DNA of 64,000 bases from Carnobacterium maltaromaticum DSM 20342 (GTDB taxonomy: Bacteria; Bacillota; Bacilli; Lactobacillales; Carnobacteriaceae): NCBI RefSeq assembly GCF_000744945.1, contig NZ_JQMX01000001.1:2480001-2544000 (forward strand), written 5' to 3'. The notes under the pieces are model-generated. The model did not search any database and was not told the origin of the DNA. It saw nothing but the letters and a program-made list of their open reading frames with translations. Position 1 is the first letter of the stretch. Every line of letters starts with the position of its first letter. Positions 9,596-18,949 of the stretch are shown in pieces. The position numbers were made by a program, and so were the translations under genes.

Positions 9596-10654
9596 ATGAA
9601 AAAAGGTTTAGGTTTTGTAGCAGTTGCATTATTGGGAGCTTTAGTAGTATCAGGTTGTGGGAATAAGGCCGCAGATAAATCAAGCAATGTACCCAAAGAA
9701 TTAGTTGTATCAACGTTTGGTTTAAGTGAAGATATTGTTCAAAAGGATATTTTTAAGCCCTTTGAAGAAGCTAACAATGTAAAAATCGTTGTTGAAACAG
9801 GGACAAGTTCAGAACGTTATACAAAACTAGAAAATAACCCTAATTCGAAAGTAGATGTCATTGAATTATCGCAATCTAATGCGGCAAAAGGTTTAGATGA
9901 AGGTTTATTTGCTAAAATCGATGCAGAAAAAGTACCGAATATGGCTAATTTAACTGACGCAGCTAAAGAAATTGCAACGGACGGAGCCGGTCCAGCTTAT
10001 GGCGTTAATAGTATCGGGATTATTTACAACAAAGAAGCTGCTGGAATGGAAATTAAAGAGTGGTCTGATTTATGGAATCCAGCTTTAAAAGGTAAAATCT
10101 CAATTCCAGATATTGCTACGACTTATGGCCCTTCAATGGTTTACCTAGCCAATGATTATAAAGGTGGAGACATTGAAAAAGATAAGGGTGCCGCAGCTTT
10201 TAAAGGCTTAAAAGAATTAGCTCCTAACGTTGTTAAAACTTACGGAAAATCTTCAGACTTAGCTAATATGTTTAAATCTGGTGAAATTGTTGCAGCTGTT
10301 GTAGGGGATTTTGCTGTTCCAATTATTACTCAAGCGGATGCAGATGTTGCTTATGTTGTACCAGAATCAGGAACATATGCCAACTTCAATACCATTAACA
10401 TTACTAAAAATTCTAAAAATAAAGAACTTGCTGAAAAATTCATTGACTGGAGAATTAGTCAAGAGTTACAAGAAGTTACAGCTAAGTCTTTAAACGAAGC
10501 ACCGACCAATGCCAAAGTGGTTTTAGATGATGCTACGGCAGAAAATAAAACTTATGGAGCCGTTGCAGATCGGGCAAAAGTTATTGATTTCAGCTTTGTT
10601 AACGGTCAATTGGCAAGCTGGATTGATCAATGGAATAAAACCTTAAATCAATAA
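9596..10654 (+). CDS. potD: Solute-binding lipoprotein (PotD-like)
   Basis: 352 residues with a lipoprotein signal (MKKG start, hydrophobic core, lipobox VSGC near residue 21). The mature part has the bacterial extracellular solute-binding fold of the PotD group (ELVVSTFGLSEDIVQKDIF, then AYGVNSIGIIYNK and WSDLWNPALKGKISIPD). It would capture the substrate outside the membrane for the three preceding gene products. The substrate cannot be read from sequence alone; a polyamine or a purine-type compound are both possible given the operon. Confidence 0.82.
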   Translation: MKKGLGFVAVALLGALVVSGCGNKAADKSSNVPKELVVSTFGLSEDIVQKDIFKPFEEANNVKIVVETGTSSERYTKLENNPNSKVDVIELSQSNAAKGLDEGLFAKIDAEKVPNMANLTDAAKEIATDGAGPAYGVNSIGIIYNKEAAGMEIKEWSDLWNPALKGKISIPDIATTYGPSMVYLANDYKGGDIEKDKGAAAFKGLKELAPNVVKTYGKSSDLANMFKSGEIVAAVVGDFAVPIITQADADVAYVVPESGTYANFNTINITKNSKNKELAEKFIDWRISQELQEVTAKSLNEAPTNAKVVLDDATAENKTYGAVADRAKVIDFSFVNGQLASWIDQWNKTLNQ

Positions 10655-10666
10655 TACAGACGATAG

Positions 10667-10716
10667 ATAACCTTTTGCAACTGATAACCGAATGGTTTCT
10701 CGGTGCTTAAGGTTAT
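10667..10716 (+). promoter_or_regulatory. Structured spacer between binding protein and ade
   Basis: Outer stem ATAACCTT/AAGGTTAT encloses a 34-nt interior that holds a smaller CCGA/TCGG hairpin; ATTTTAATAG follows. It may be a weak terminator or processing site that sets the ratio between transporter and deaminase transcripts. A ligand-binding role is only a possibility. Confidence 0.45.
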
Positions 10717-10751
10717 TTTAATAGTGAATTAGTAGAAAAGAGGAATAAAAA

Positions 10752-12464
10752 ATGCAGGTTGATTTATTAGTTGAAAATGCTCAGGTATTCAATACCTTTA
10801 TCCAAAAATTTGAAGCCAAACATGTGGCGATTGCTGGTGAACGCTTCTTTTATATTAGCGAAGAAAATCTAAAATACTTAGAGCCAAAAGCAACCATCGA
10901 TGCCGGCGGACGTCATATGATTCCAGGTTTGATTGATTGTCATATGCACATCGAAAGTTCCATGACGATTCCATCTATTTTTTCAAAAGCAGCTTTGTAC
11001 CATGGGGTCACGACGATTATTGCGGATTCTCATGAAGTTGCTAATGTTTTTGGGTTAAAAGGTGTCGAAGCCTTTTTACAAGCAGAGACAGAGTTAGATA
11101 TTTTTTATGCGATTCCTTCATCGGTGCCTTCAACCACTGTTGATTTAGAAACAACGGGCGGAGTCATTGGCTTACCAGAAGTTCGTGAATTACTAAAATC
11201 ACCTAAAGTTATGTGTTTAGGTGAGGCGATGAACTTTAAAGGGATTATTTCTGAACCCGATTCTTTAATTCGTCAGATTATTCGTGAATGTCAAACAACA
11301 CGTCCAACAATGCCTATTGAAGGACATGTTCCGAAAATTACCAAAGAAGACTTAGCTACATTTATTTATCATGGTGTGACAGCAGACCATACGCATCAAA
11401 GCCCGGCATCCATTTATGAAAAAATTTGTAACGGAATGTTTCTTGAAATGCAGGGAAAATCAATTACAAAAGAAAACATCCAGACGATTGTTGACAATCA
11501 TTTTTATGAATATGTAGCATTAATTACAGATGACGTGATGGCAGACGATTTATTAGAAGGACATTTAAATCAAATTGTTAAAAATGCAATTAAATGTGGT
11601 ATGCCAGCTGAATGGGCAATTTACACAAGTACTTATACACCTGCTAAACGGATGGGCTTCCAAGATCGTGGCGCGATCGCACCAGGTCAAATGGCTGATT
11701 TTATTTTACTAGATGACTTAGCGCAATTAGATATTTATCAAGTGTATAAAAAAGGTCAATTAGTTCACACAAAAGGTGAGAACATTCAAGCACCTGAAGC
11801 CACAGAAAATTTTCCAGCAGAATTTTACCAATCGGTCCATTGCAAAATGGCTGAACTTATTGACTTTCAGTTAACCGCACCAGCCGATGCTACAGAAGCT
11901 AGCTGTAATGTGATGCAAATTCAAGAAGTTGGGACTTTTACAAAACCAGTCCAACGCATTTTACCAGTTAAGAATGGAATTGTGGATTGGGAAAATAGTG
12001 GGTTGGCGTTAGTAGTTGTGATGGAACGTTATGGAAAAAATGGGAACATCGCCTATGGACTTGTTGAAAATACGTTAACCAAAAAAGGCGCAGTTGCTAC
12101 AACATGGGCCCATGATCATCATAATGTCATGGTGTTAGGAACTTCTGCAGCAGATATGGTTGTGGCACAACAACGTCTAGTCGAGATTCAAGGTGGCTAT
12201 ATTGTTGTAGATCAAGAACGAGTGGTCGCAGAATGTCCCTTGCCAATTGGCGGGATTTTAAGTGCCGCGCCGTTGTCTGTTTTAGGAACAGAATTGAAAG
12301 CTGTACGCAAGGCAATGGTGGATTTAGGCTATAAAAATATGAATGAAATTATGTCATTTTCAACCTTGTCGTTACCTGTTTCACCGGCGATTAAAATTAC
12401 AGATATTGGAATGATGGATACTAGAACACAAGCAATTATTCCAGTGATAGCGAGGTTCAAATGA
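10752..12464 (+). CDS. ade: Adenine deaminase
   Basis: 570 residues, the usual length of bacterial Ade. It hydrolyses adenine to hypoxanthine and ammonia in purine salvage. Metal-binding HxH is in [13 protein letters not shown] near residue 60; further motifs are [23 protein letters not shown] and [11 protein letters not shown], and the C-terminal half carries [15 protein letters not shown] as in this family. Ribosome site AAAGAGGAA. It overlaps the next amidohydrolase gene by 4 bp. Placed behind a polyamine-type importer, it suggests uptake and deamination of a purine. Confidence 0.9.
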   Translation: MQVDLLVENAQVFNTFIQKFEAKHVAIAGERFFYISEENLKYLEPKATIDAGGRHMIPGLIDCHMHIESSMTIPSIFSKAALYHGVTTIIADSHEVANVFGLKGVEAFLQAETELDIFYAIPSSVPSTTVDLETTGGVIGLPEVRELLKSPKVMCLGEAMNFKGIISEPDSLIRQIIRECQTTRPTMPIEGHVPKITKEDLATFIYHGVTADHTHQSPASIYEKICNGMFLEMQGKSITKENIQTIVDNHFYEYVALITDDVMADDLLEGHLNQIVKNAIKCGMPAEWAIYTSTYTPAKRMGFQDRGAIAPGQMADFILLDDLAQLDIYQVYKKGQLVHTKGENIQAPEATENFPAEFYQSVHCKMAELIDFQLTAPADATEASCNVMQIQEVGTFTKPVQRILPVKNGIVDWENSGLALVVVMERYGKNGNIAYGLVENTLTKKGAVATTWAHDHHNVMVLGTSAADMVVAQQRLVEIQGGYIVVDQERVVAECPLPIGGILSAAPLSVLGTELKAVRKAMVDLGYKNMNEIMSFSTLSLPVSPAIKITDIGMMDTRTQAIIPVIARFK

Positions 12465-13780
12465 AAACACTGATTCAACATGTCCAATTAGTAACGATGA
12501 ATGCGACACGAGATGTTTTTCCAGATGGCTATCTCATTATTCAGGACACACGGATTGTCGCATTAGGAGCCATGGAAAATTTGACAGAAGAACTAAGTCA
12601 CTTTGATAAAGTCATTGATGGTGAACAAGGAATTCTAATGCCAGGGATGATTAATACCCATACGCATATTGGTATGGTTCCCTTTCGTTCTTTAGGAGAC
12701 GATGTACCAGACCGTTTGCGACGTTTCCTATTTCCATTAGAGCAACATATGACTAAAGAACTGGCTTATCACAGTGGAAAGTATGCTATCGCTGAGATGC
12801 AATTGGCGGGTGTCACTAGTTTTATGGACATGTATTATTTTGAAGATGAATTGGCAAAAGCTACAGCAGAAATGGGGAGTCGTGGTATTCTTGGCGAAAC
12901 GATCATTGATTTCCCAACTTGTGATGCCCAAGAGCCTCATGGTGGTTTAGCTTATGCCGAAAATTATATTCCCAAGTGGTTAGGAAATCCGTTAATCACC
13001 CCAGCGATTGCGCCCCATGCTCCAAATACAAATAGTCAAGAAGCCTTAGAAAAAACGACTATGTTAGCAGAAAAATATGATGTGCCTGTTAGTTTACATG
13101 TTGCTGAAATGGATTACGAAGTACAGTATTTTATGGACAAATATGGCCTAACGCCAGTTGGTTATCTGCATAAAATTGGCTTTTTAAGTCCTCGTGTGAT
13201 TGCGGCTCATTGCATCTTCTTGACTGATGACGATATCGAGCTATTAAAAATAACTGGAACAAAAGTGGCACACTGCATCGGCGCAAATACGAAATCAGCC
13301 AAAGGTGTTGCACGCATTCAAGATTTACTAGCAGCGGGAGTCCCAGTTGGTTTAGGTACAGACGGACCAAGTAGCGGAAATACACTTGATTTGTTTACTC
13401 AAATGAAGTTGTTTGCCAATTTTCATAAAACAACCTTAAAAGATCGAGGTGCTTTTCCGGCGGTTGAAATTGTGGCCTTGGCGACTAATGGTGGAGCAGA
13501 AGTTTTAGGCTTATCTAAGGAAGTCGGTTCATTAGAAGTTGGAAAACAAGCAGATGTCGTTTTAGTAGAAACAAAATCAGTCAATATGTTTCCTAATTTT
13601 GACCCTTATGCAGTTTTGGTTTATTCTGGAAATGCTAGTAATGTAGAAATGGTTTATATTAATGGCAGATGTGTTGTGGAGAAAAAACAGTTGGTTCAGC
13701 AGTCATTAAGTAGCTTACAACAAAATTTACAGGCGGAAATGTCTGAATTTAAAAAAAGGGCAATGGAATTAGCAGATTAA
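12461..13780 (+). CDS. Amidohydrolase of the MTA/SAH deaminase (TRZ/ATZ) family
   Basis: 439 residues. Metal ligands in [12 protein letters not shown] (near residue 68), His in VSLHVAEM, His in VIAAHCIFL and Asp in GLGTDGPSS, the pattern of the 5'-methylthioadenosine/S-adenosylhomocysteine deaminase and guanine deaminase group. The four-base overlap with ade (ATGA) indicates coupled translation and a shared pathway. A methylthioadenosine deaminase would fit a polyamine context; guanine or another aminopurine or triazine-like substrate is equally compatible with the sequence. Terminator directly after. Confidence 0.8.
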   Translation: MKTLIQHVQLVTMNATRDVFPDGYLIIQDTRIVALGAMENLTEELSHFDKVIDGEQGILMPGMINTHTHIGMVPFRSLGDDVPDRLRRFLFPLEQHMTKELAYHSGKYAIAEMQLAGVTSFMDMYYFEDELAKATAEMGSRGILGETIIDFPTCDAQEPHGGLAYAENYIPKWLGNPLITPAIAPHAPNTNSQEALEKTTMLAEKYDVPVSLHVAEMDYEVQYFMDKYGLTPVGYLHKIGFLSPRVIAAHCIFLTDDDIELLKITGTKVAHCIGANTKSAKGVARIQDLLAAGVPVGLGTDGPSSGNTLDLFTQMKLFANFHKTTLKDRGAFPAVEIVALATNGGAEVLGLSKEVGSLEVGKQADVVLVETKSVNMFPNFDPYAVLVYSGNASNVEMVYINGRCVVEKKQLVQQSLSSLQQNLQAEMSEFKKRAMELAD

Positions 13781-13791
13781 CTAAAAATAGT

Positions 13792-13818
13792 AGACTGGGA
13801 GTTTCCAGTCTTTTTTTG
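13792..13818 (+). terminator. Terminator of the importer/deaminase operon
   Basis: AGACTGG/TCCAGTCT-type stem with a short loop and a T7 run immediately after the amidohydrolase gene. Confidence 0.88.
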
Positions 13819-13914
13819 TGCTTATAGAGTAATTATAAAGACAGAGCCTACTAAATATAGTATAGTAACAATTATAAATACTATTTAATTGGGAAATAAA
13901 GAAGGTGAATGTAA

Positions 13915-14511
13915 ATGGAAAAGTTGACACGTAAAGAAGAAATGCAGCTGACAAGGGAGAAAATTCTTAAAGAAGCGCAAATTTTATTTATGCAAAAGGG
14001 TTATAAGTCAACCTCTACAAGAGAAATTGCCCAACAGAGTAAGATTACTCAACCGGCTCTTTACCATCATTTTAAAGACAAAGAGACGCTATATATAGAA
14101 GTCATTCGGGAACTAACAACAAGTGTAAAAAAAGAACTAGATAAAATTCTAAAAAAAGAAACTGACCCAGAAACCAAATTATCTGGGATGATACTGACTT
14201 TAATTGATTTACATCCGACGAACATTATGCTGATGATTCATGATATTTTAAATGAGATGCAACCAGAAAATCAATATCTTTTGTTCCAATTAAGCCAAGA
14301 TACCTATTCTCGTCCCTTCGATGATTTCTTTACAGAGATGCAAGAAAAAGGGCTTCTGCGACCTGAAGTTTCAGCACGAGCGGCAGCTAAGTTTGTGGTG
14401 ACTAGCATTAGTCCAATGTTTAATGGCAACCAAAAATTTGCATCAAAAACGCCAATGTCTGAACAAGTCCGCGAGTTAACTGATTTCATGCTGCATGGCG
14501 TTTTTAAGTAA
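13915..14511 (+). CDS. TetR-family regulator (HrtR-like by context)
   Basis: 198 residues. N-terminal TetR helix-turn-helix around residues 30-65 (TSTREIAQQSKITQPALYHHF), then a helical ligand-binding domain. It is followed by a permease and an ATPase gene in the order hrtR-hrtB-hrtA known for the heme-responsive exporter of Lactococcus. Two palindromes at 14591-14604 and 14618-14633 in front of the permease are likely its operators. If the analogy holds, the ligand would be heme; that is inference from gene order and permease similarity. Confidence 0.8.
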   Translation: MEKLTRKEEMQLTREKILKEAQILFMQKGYKSTSTREIAQQSKITQPALYHHFKDKETLYIEVIRELTTSVKKELDKILKKETDPETKLSGMILTLIDLHPTNIMLMIHDILNEMQPENQYLLFQLSQDTYSRPFDDFFTEMQEKGLLRPEVSARAAAKFVVTSISPMFNGNQKFASKTPMSEQVRELTDFMLHGVFK

Positions 14512-14523
14512 TAGTCATTCGTA

Positions 14524-14556
14524 AAAACCAATTCAACTTAGAATTGGTTTTTTTTA
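14524..14556 (+). terminator. Terminator after the TetR gene
   Basis: Perfect 11-bp stem AAAACCAATTC/GAATTGGTTTT with a 6-nt loop and T-rich tail, so the permease and ATPase depend on their own promoter. Confidence 0.9.
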
Positions 14557-14585
14557 TTTTAAATGACAGTTTTCAAGCAAATTAT

Positions 14586-14614
14586 TTCACTTATCAAATG
14601 ATAAATGGTATTAT
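14586..14614 (+). promoter_or_regulatory. Promoter of the HrtB-like permease gene
   Basis: TTCACT and TATTAT with 17 bp spacing; the spacer contains the first palindromic operator, so a bound repressor would block polymerase. Confidence 0.6.
14591..14604 (+). promoter_or_regulatory. TetR operator candidate 1
   Basis: TTATCAAATGATAA: arms TTATCA/TGATAA around two bases, lying between -35 and -10. It shares its arms with the second site 28 bp downstream. Confidence 0.65.
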
Positions 14615-14617
14615 TTG

Positions 14618-14633
14618 TTTATCAATTGATAAA
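14618..14633 (+). promoter_or_regulatory. TetR operator candidate 2
   Basis: Perfect 16-bp palindrome TTTATCAATTGATAAA just after the -10 region and before the ribosome site of the permease gene. The repeated core TTATCAnnTGATAA at both sites supports a real operator pair. Confidence 0.7.
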
Positions 14634-14650
14634 TGAATGGGGATGATAAC

Positions 14651-15727
14651 ATGTTTTTAGCATGGAACGAAATAAAATACTCAAAAACACGTTTTGCACT
14701 AATTGTAGGAGTGATGTTTTTAGTATCATACTTAGTCTTTTTTTTAACAGGCTTAGCCTATGGGTTAGCCCAGGACAATCGTTTGGTAGTCGATAAATGG
14801 GATGCTGCAGGAATTGTTTTAAGCAGTGAAGCTAACAATAATTTATCTGCTTCAACGATTTCTAGCGACGATGTAAAAGATATTAAGGCTAAAGAAACAG
14901 CAGAATTAGGGCAGTTAGCCGGAGTTATTACCAAAAAAGGTACTTCTGAAAAAATCAATATTAATGTTTTTGGCGTCAATCAAGATGAGTTTATTAATCC
15001 AAATGTAACAGAAGGGCGCACCTTTGAAAAAGAAGGTGAGGTTGTAGTTGATGACAGCTTGAAAATAAAGGGACTGAAATTAGGAGATAAGATTCGACTA
15101 TCTACCAACGGAGCAACGTTGAAAATTGTCGGATTCACCACAAACAGTAAATTTAATACAGCTCCGATTGTTTACATGGATATGGCAGAGTGGCAAGCGG
15201 CAAAATTTGGTACAACTGATCCGTCAGCAACTCAGAGAATTAGCGGGGTCGTCGTCAAATCTGGAAATATGAAAGATTTAGGTTTAGATAAAGATAAGGT
15301 TAGTGGGATTACGTCAAAAAACTTTATTTCAAATATTCCAGGTTATACGGCACAAACCTTAACTTTTAGTATTATGATTGGCTTTTTATTTGTAATTGCG
15401 GCCTTCGTGATTGGTATTTTTATCTATGTCTTAACATTACAAAAAAGCAGTATGTTTGGTGTTATGAAAGCTCAAGGAATTGCAACAAGTTATATTGCTA
15501 AATCAATTGTTGCCCAAACCTTTTTATTAGCAACGCTTGGTGTTGGGATTGGCTTAGTCTTGACGTTAGGTACAGCTCTTGTCTTACCCGAGGCAGTTCC
15601 TTATATGACAAATTATCTATTTTTAGCAGGTTTTACAGTGGTATTGATTAGTGTTGCTATTTTAGGCGCACTGTTCTCAGTTCGAACAATTGTGAAAATT
15701 GATCCACTAGAAGCGATTGGAGGGTAA
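14651..15727 (+). CDS. ABC permease, HrtB/FtsX-like (heme exporter type)
   Basis: 358 residues from the ATG at 14651, which has GGGGA 7 nt upstream; an earlier ATG at 14633 lies in the operator and lacks a ribosome site. One N-terminal membrane segment (about 12-36), a long extracytoplasmic part and three C-terminal segments (about 235-355) ending with TIVKIDPLEAIGG, as in FtsX-type permeases such as HrtB. The start MFLAWNEIKYSKTRFALI also fits HrtB proteins. The gene is intact, but its partner ATPase downstream is broken by an insertion sequence. Confidence 0.78.
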   Translation: MFLAWNEIKYSKTRFALIVGVMFLVSYLVFFLTGLAYGLAQDNRLVVDKWDAAGIVLSSEANNNLSASTISSDDVKDIKAKETAELGQLAGVITKKGTSEKININVFGVNQDEFINPNVTEGRTFEKEGEVVVDDSLKIKGLKLGDKIRLSTNGATLKIVGFTTNSKFNTAPIVYMDMAEWQAAKFGTTDPSATQRISGVVVKSGNMKDLGLDKDKVSGITSKNFISNIPGYTAQTLTFSIMIGFLFVIAAFVIGIFIYVLTLQKSSMFGVMKAQGIATSYIAKSIVAQTFLLATLGVGIGLVLTLGTALVLPEAVPYMTNYLFLAGFTVVLISVAILGALFSVRTIVKIDPLEAIGG

Positions 15728-16042
15728 TCTTATGAATTTATTAGAACTTAAACAAGTAACCAAAAAATTTGGGAAAGGTCATACTGAAGTCACGGCCTTA
15801 AAGAAAACCGATTTTGCTATTAAAGCTGGAGAATTCGTTGCGATTATTGGACCTAGTGGATCTGGCAAAAGCACATTATTAACGATTGCTGGCGGACTAC
15901 AAAGCCCGACAGAAGGCGAAGTTTTTATTAACGGGAAAAATTTTAGTAAAGTCAAAGAAAAACAACGTTCAGCATTACGTTTTAAAGAGCTAGGCTTTAT
16001 TTTACAACCTGCATTCCCGAATTGTGTAACGATAATCACTCG

Positions 16043-16080
16043 AAAAACCGCTATAACGATTGATATATAGCGGTTTTTTT
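16043..16080 (+). terminator. Inward-facing terminator at the IS left end
   Basis: Arms AAAAACCGCTATA and TATAGCGGTTTTTTT with a 10-nt loop, between the left inverted repeat and the transposase promoter. It would stop transcripts entering from the host gene and so limit transposase made by read-through. Confidence 0.8.
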
Positions 16081-16092
16081 GTAGACTTATAA

Positions 16093-16120
16093 CTCGTTAT
16101 ATAATATAATGTATAACGAG
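16093..16120 (+). promoter_or_regulatory. Palindrome overlapping the transposase promoter
   Basis: CTCGTTATA and TATAACGAG, a perfect 9-bp inverted repeat spaced by 10 bp of AT-rich sequence containing -10-like TATAAT; it ends just before the ribosome site GAGGAG. Possible site of transposase autorepression. The core resembles the TAACGA inner ends of the terminal repeats. Confidence 0.5.
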
Positions 16121-16130
16121 GAGTGTTGAT

Positions 16131-17735
16131 ATGGCAGTTATTTTTCAGACAAACAAGAAAACGGGCATTACTTATGCCTATCAGAATGAACCCTACTGGG
16201 ATAAGGAAAAGCAACAATCACGCGCTAAGAGGACACTGATTGGAAAAGTCGATCCGGTTACAGGTGAAATCGTCCCAACACGTTCGTACAAAAAGAAACC
16301 GGCCCCGACTTCATCGGAAGTTAAGCCAGGGCCGATTCCAATGACACAAGTCCGAAGAATCTTCTATGGGGCAGGTTATCTGCTCGATCAAATTGGCAAG
16401 CAGACAGGCGTATACGCGGACCTTAAGGCCATCTTCCCGGAGCATTATAAGCAAATTCTGTCGATCGCCTATTACTTGATTCTCGAAGAGAATAACGCCT
16501 TGAGTCGTTTTTCCCATTGGCAAAAACTGCATCATCACCCGTATTGCCAGGATATTCCTTCACAACGAAGCAGCGACCTATTCCAAGCAATCGATGAGGA
16601 AGGCCGGATGGCCTTCTTTCAGAAACAAGGCAACCGCCGGATGGAAAAGGAGTATTGGGCATTTGACACTACGTCGATATCGAGTTACTCAGAGGTCTTA
16701 TCGCAAGTGAAGAAGGGACGAAACAAGGAACACGACCGCTTGCCACAAATCAACTTGGCACTCTTGTTTGGGGCGCAATCCGGACTGCCCTTTTATTACC
16801 GCAAGCTCTCCGGAAATATCACCGATGTTAAAACGGTTCGGCAACTCATGAAGGAATTTGATGTAATGGGCTACAAAAAGGTCAACGTGATATTTGATCG
16901 AGGTTTTTACAGCAAGGATAATATCAACGCCTTGTATAAACACCACCAGAAATTCGTGATAGGAGTGCAACTCAAACTCAAATATGTCAAGGGTGTGTTG
17001 GAAGCGGAACGTGAGAACTTGAAACTTTGGTCAAACTTCGAAACACAGTTCACCACCTACGGTGTATGTCGCACAATAAACTGGGAATACGAACAGGAAC
17101 GTCCGTATAAAGGTGATGTGATAAAATTGGAAAAGCGCGCGTATCTGCATCTGTTCTACAATCCTGAAAAAGCGATTAAAGATCAGGTAGACATGAACGA
17201 CTATCTGACAGCCCTTCACCAAGATCTGAAGGAAAATACACTAAAAGATTATCGTATGAAAGATTATGATAAGTACTTCGAAGTTACTGAGACACCTAAA
17301 CGAGGGAAGAAAATCACGCCTAAAGAAGAGGCGATGCGCAATGCGGTTAGAAATTATGGTTACTTCGCCTTGCTTTCTAATGAGGTCAATGATCCGTTTG
17401 AAGCGTTGTCTCTTTATCGCAGCAAGGATGTTGTTGAAAAAGCCTTCGGCAATTTAAAAGAGCGCCTCAACTTCAGAAGAATGCAAGTTTCATCCGAATT
17501 GTCCCTGAATGGGAAGCTTTTTGTGGAATTCATCGCCTTAATCTACTTATCCTACGTGAAAAAGAAGATGCAGGATGCCGAGCTATTTAACCAATGGACC
17601 CTTCAAGGTGTACTGGACGAACTGGACATGATTGAATTATTTGAGGCCCCCGGGCACGGTCGCGTGTTGGGAGAGGTTACGACGAAGCAGAAGGAATTAT
17701 ACGAGGCGTTAGGCGTTGCCCTTCCCTCGTTATAA
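16131..17735 (+). CDS. IS1634-like transposase
   Basis: 534 residues, a DDE transposase of the IS4 superfamily: [10 protein letters not shown] and [13 protein letters not shown] carry candidate catalytic Asp residues, and the C-terminal [16 protein letters not shown] matches the Y/R/E/K signature region. The ribosome site is GAGGAGTG. The stop codon lies within the right inverted repeat. No frameshift is seen, so it should be active. Confidence 0.85.
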   Translation: MAVIFQTNKKTGITYAYQNEPYWDKEKQQSRAKRTLIGKVDPVTGEIVPTRSYKKKPAPTSSEVKPGPIPMTQVRRIFYGAGYLLDQIGKQTGVYADLKAIFPEHYKQILSIAYYLILEENNALSRFSHWQKLHHHPYCQDIPSQRSSDLFQAIDEEGRMAFFQKQGNRRMEKEYWAFDTTSISSYSEVLSQVKKGRNKEHDRLPQINLALLFGAQSGLPFYYRKLSGNITDVKTVRQLMKEFDVMGYKKVNVIFDRGFYSKDNINALYKHHQKFVIGVQLKLKYVKGVLEAERENLKLWSNFETQFTTYGVCRTINWEYEQERPYKGDVIKLEKRAYLHLFYNPEKAIKDQVDMNDYLTALHQDLKENTLKDYRMKDYDKYFEVTETPKRGKKITPKEEAMRNAVRNYGYFALLSNEVNDPFEALSLYRSKDVVEKAFGNLKERLNFRRMQVSSELSLNGKLFVEFIALIYLSYVKKKMQDAELFNQWTLQGVLDELDMIELFEAPGHGRVLGEVTTKQKELYEALGVALPSL

Positions 17736-18255
17736 ATTCCGGGAATTCAGGTTACAAGCGTCAAACCTAATCCCTTTTTTAAGTGTTAATGATCAACTAA
17801 AGCTTGTCAATAAAGTGGAAAAAAAGGCATTTGATCAAAAAGCAACAGATAAGTTATTAGAAGATTTAGGTGTGCTAAATTTGAAGAATAGTTATCCAAA
17901 AGATTTGTCAGGTGGAGAGCGTCAAAGAGTTGCAATTGCTCGTGCCTTGTATCATCATCCAAGCGTTATTTTAGCAGATGAGCCAACAGCGAGTCTTGAT
18001 TCAGAAAAAGCTTTTGAAGTTGTTGAGATTTTAGCGAAAGAAACCAAAGAAAAACAAAAAGCTACGATTATGGTCACCCATGATCAACGTTTGATTGAGC
18101 GTTGCGATAAAGTCTACGAAATGCGAGATGGCATTTTGAAATTGTTATGATAAGAATAGGTTGAAATAAGAGTGAGAAAAAGTATTTTAGGGTATACTGT
18201 AGATAGTCAATAGAATCAAAAATTAAATTTATTAGCTTGAGGAAGGGGAACTAAC

Positions 18256-18735
18256 ATGACTATTTATGATTATACAGCAACGCTAGAAAATGGTGAAACC
18301 TACTCGATGGAAAAATATCGGGGAAAAGTACTCGTGATTGTAAACACAGCAACTAAGTGTGGATTAGCACCTCAATTTGAAGATTTAGAAACAATCTATG
18401 AGACTTACCATGAAAAAGGACTAGAAGTTTTAGGCTTTCCTTCTAATCAATTTAAACAAGAATTAAGTACAAGCGAAGAAGCAGGAGAAGCTTGCCGACT
18501 GACTTATGGAGTTACTTTTCCGATGCATGAAATTTCAAAAGTAAATGGTGACGATGCGAATCCAATTTTTTCTTATTTAGTTAAGAATACTTCAGGTGTT
18601 TTGGGAAGTAAAATTAAATGGAATTTCACAAAATTTTTAATTGATCAAGAAGGAAATATTGTAAAAAGATATGCACCAAAAGATAGTCCTAAAAATATGA
18701 TTGAAGATATCAATGCATTGTTAGCTAAAAATTAA
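18256..18735 (+). CDS. Glutathione peroxidase-family (thiol) peroxidase
   Basis: 159 residues, the usual length. It reduces peroxides using an active Cys in NTATKCGLAPQFEDLE (about residue 36); the conserved Gln in FPSNQF and Trp-Asn in KWNFTKFLID complete the catalytic tetrad region. In Firmicutes these enzymes usually depend on thioredoxin or another thiol rather than glutathione. Ribosome site GAGGAAGGGG. It stands alone with its own terminator after the disrupted exporter gene. Confidence 0.9.
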   Translation: MTIYDYTATLENGETYSMEKYRGKVLVIVNTATKCGLAPQFEDLETIYETYHEKGLEVLGFPSNQFKQELSTSEEAGEACRLTYGVTFPMHEISKVNGDDANPIFSYLVKNTSGVLGSKIKWNFTKFLIDQEGNIVKRYAPKDSPKNMIEDINALLAKN

Positions 18736-18742
18736 TAGAGTG

Positions 18743-18777
18743 AAAAGGGCTTCTAGTTTGAACTAGAGTCCTTTTTT
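18743..18777 (+). terminator. Terminator after the peroxidase gene
   Basis: Stem AAGGGCTTCTAGTT against AACTAGAGTCCTT with a two-base loop and T6 tail. Confidence 0.88.
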
Positions 18778-18949
18778 GTTATTGTAAAAGTAAGTATAAT
18801 TAAAAAAATGTTCAAACATACTTTGCTAAAATACATTACTTAGTAATATCATTTGCGAAATTATAAAAGATGTTATAAAATTGGCTTGCTAGTACATTTA
18901 TGGACAGTTTACAAGTGAAGTAATACATCGGAAATGAGGGGATTGCTAG

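Larger units (their letters stand above)
16008..17751 (+). mobile_element. Insertion sequence, IS1634-like, 1744 bp
   Basis: Terminal inverted repeats of 25 bp (16008-16032 and 17727-17751) agree at 20 positions; both ends read CCTG inward. They are flanked by identical 6-bp duplications TTACAA at 16002-16007 and 17752-17757. One transposase gene fills the element, and its base composition is visibly richer in G+C than the neighbours. The left end holds a terminator hairpin and a palindrome over the likely promoter. Clean ends and intact duplications suggest a recent insertion. Family naming rests on transposase style and duplication length. Confidence 0.92.
15732..18150 (+). pseudogene. HrtA-like ABC ATPase gene split by an insertion sequence
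   Basis: The gene starts at ATG 15732 (GGAGGG upstream) and reads 92 codons to 16007, with Walker [10 protein letters not shown]. The insertion sequence occupies 16008-17751 with a 6-bp duplication TTACAA on both sides. Coding resumes at 17758 and ends at 18150 with signature [15 protein letters not shown] and Walker [13 protein letters not shown]. Removing the element and one duplication rejoins the codons FILQ-ASNL exactly in frame, giving 222 residues, the normal size of HrtA/LolD-type ATPases. In this strain Walker A and signature are on separate pieces, so the exporter should be inactive. Confidence 0.93.

Noticed and set aside
16698..16970. Antisense open frames over the IS1634-like transposase
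   Set aside because: They lie wholly within the transposase gene on the other strand, have no ribosome sites and no recognisable sequence.
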